From contig CAYOKA010000111.1 in assembly GCA_964404395.1 (NCBI GenBank), positions 1 to 7,158 of the forward strand: a stretch of DNA of 7,158 bases, given 5' to 3'. This DNA is from JAAYBT01 sp964404395. Lineage in GTDB: Bacteria > Bacillota > Clostridia > Acetivibrionales > DTU013. Positions 6,780 through 7,158 of the stretch are shown piece after piece (within the stretch, counting starts at the first letter, position 1; each line of letters begins with the position of its first letter). Position numbers and translations under genes: made by a program. The notes under the pieces are model-generated. The model did no database searches. It had not been told where the DNA came from and saw only the letters and a program-made list of their open reading frames with translations.

Positions 6780-6815
6780 CCTTCCACCTCCTACGCACTT
6801 ATAAACACCGCTACT

Positions 6816-6843
6816 ATTATAACATTGATAATAACTTAATCAA
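6816..6843 (-). promoter_or_regulatory. Likely sigma-A-type promoter of the V-ATPase operon
   Basis: On the minus strand, TTGATT (6843-6838) and a perfect TATAAT (6821-6816) are separated by 16 bases. Transcription would begin near 6809-6812, giving a leader of about 30 bases before the first ATG. An imperfect dyad (TTGAT, nine bases, ATCAA; 6843-6825) overlaps the -35 element and spacer and could be a repressor site, though the AT-rich context makes chance plausible. Confidence 0.75.
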
Positions 6844-6924
6844 GGATTATTCCAAACCGAAATAGTATTCTTTGTCGATTGTCGTATTCCCCTGTCGTTA
6901 CTAGCCGCAATCCTTCTGAGCATT

Positions 6925-7158
6925 TCATATTTTCCGCTGCTTGCTCAAATACTCATCTATCGCCTCCGCAGCCTTTTTGCCGGCCCCCATAGCCAGTATT
7001 ACAGTCGCAGCTCCGGTAACGGCATCTCCTCCAGCATATACGCCGTCTATGCTGGTAGCCCCGGTATCCTCGTTAACAATGATGCCGCCCCATTTCTGCG
7101 TCTCAAGATTAGGAGTAGTGGCTTTTATCAGAGGATTAGGCGACTGGCCTATTGCCAT
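6925..7158 (-). CDS. C-terminal end of GltA/GltD-family NADPH oxidoreductase (glutamate synthase small subunit or NfnB)
   Basis: Only the last 77 codons are present; the frame continues beyond the right edge and the ATG at the edge is an internal methionine. The readable part has AIGQSPNPLI, a conserved end of the NADPH-binding domain. The FAD-binding signature VYAGGDAVTGAATVILAMG follows, then GKKAAEAIDEYL near the C-terminus. This is the GltD-like flavoprotein fold, whose members pass electrons between NADPH and a partner. In Clostridia the same family includes NfnB, the large subunit of NADH-dependent reduced ferredoxin:NADP+ oxidoreductase, often annotated as glutamate synthase. The fragment cannot separate these; a neighbouring nfnA gene outside the window would. 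It ends 145 bases before the V-ATPase genes on the same strand, and no clear terminator separates them. Confidence 0.88.
   Translation of the reverse strand: MAIGQSPNPLIKATTPNLETQKWGGIIVNEDTGATSIDGVYAGGDAVTGAATVILAMGAGKKAAEAIDEYLSKQRKI

Noticed and set aside
6421..6804. 127-codon plus-strand frame opposite the G/H subunit gene, Ser/Ala/Phe-rich
   Set aside because: Its composition is what the complement of an Ala/Glu/Lys coiled-coil gene produces; it overlaps the whole opposing gene and its ribosome site.

Overview
This window holds one long, tightly packed minus-strand operon for a bacterial V/A-type ATPase, a rotary ion pump or ATP synthase. It is flanked on the right by the 3' end of a separate flavoprotein gene. 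Read in the direction of transcription, from high to low coordinates, the order is: the last ~77 codons of a GltA/NfnB-type NADPH oxidoreductase (6925-7158), a short gap with a good sigma-70/sigma-A-type promoter (6780-6924), then subunits G/H, I (a), K (c), E, C (d), F, A and the first 26 codons of B. This is the order known from Thermus and Enterococcus hirae (ntpFIKECGAB). Subunit D would be expected to follow B beyond the left edge.

The division of labour is standard. A and B form the ATP-hydrolysing hexamer. C and F, with the unseen D, form the central rotor stalk. E and the G/H-like protein form the peripheral stalks. I is the membrane stator with the ion half-channels, and K forms the rotor ring. 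The K protein has a duplicated hairpin (four membrane segments) with one ring carboxylate (E134). It carries every side chain of the Na+ site described for E. hirae NtpK, so I predict Na+ coupling, most likely in an ATP-driven Na+ pump.

The source is most likely an anaerobic Firmicute of the class Clostridia. The grounds are the V-ATPase operon order, strong AGGAGG-type ribosome sites, TTG and GTG starts, moderate GC and the GltA/NfnB neighbour. The sequence does not fix the genus.

No new biological system is visible; all genes belong to known families. The interesting part is the non-coding sequence inside the operon. There is a 12-bp stem-loop between subunits F and A, which also argues that A starts 45 bases downstream of the longest frame. 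There is a second compact stem-loop just after the ring-protein gene K, and an A/U-rich leader with a strong ribosome site just before K. Together these look like devices for tuning subunit stoichiometry within one transcript. Plus-strand open frames are shadows of these genes. No RNA genes, mobile elements or CRISPR arrays were seen, and no stretch above 300 bases lacks a gene.
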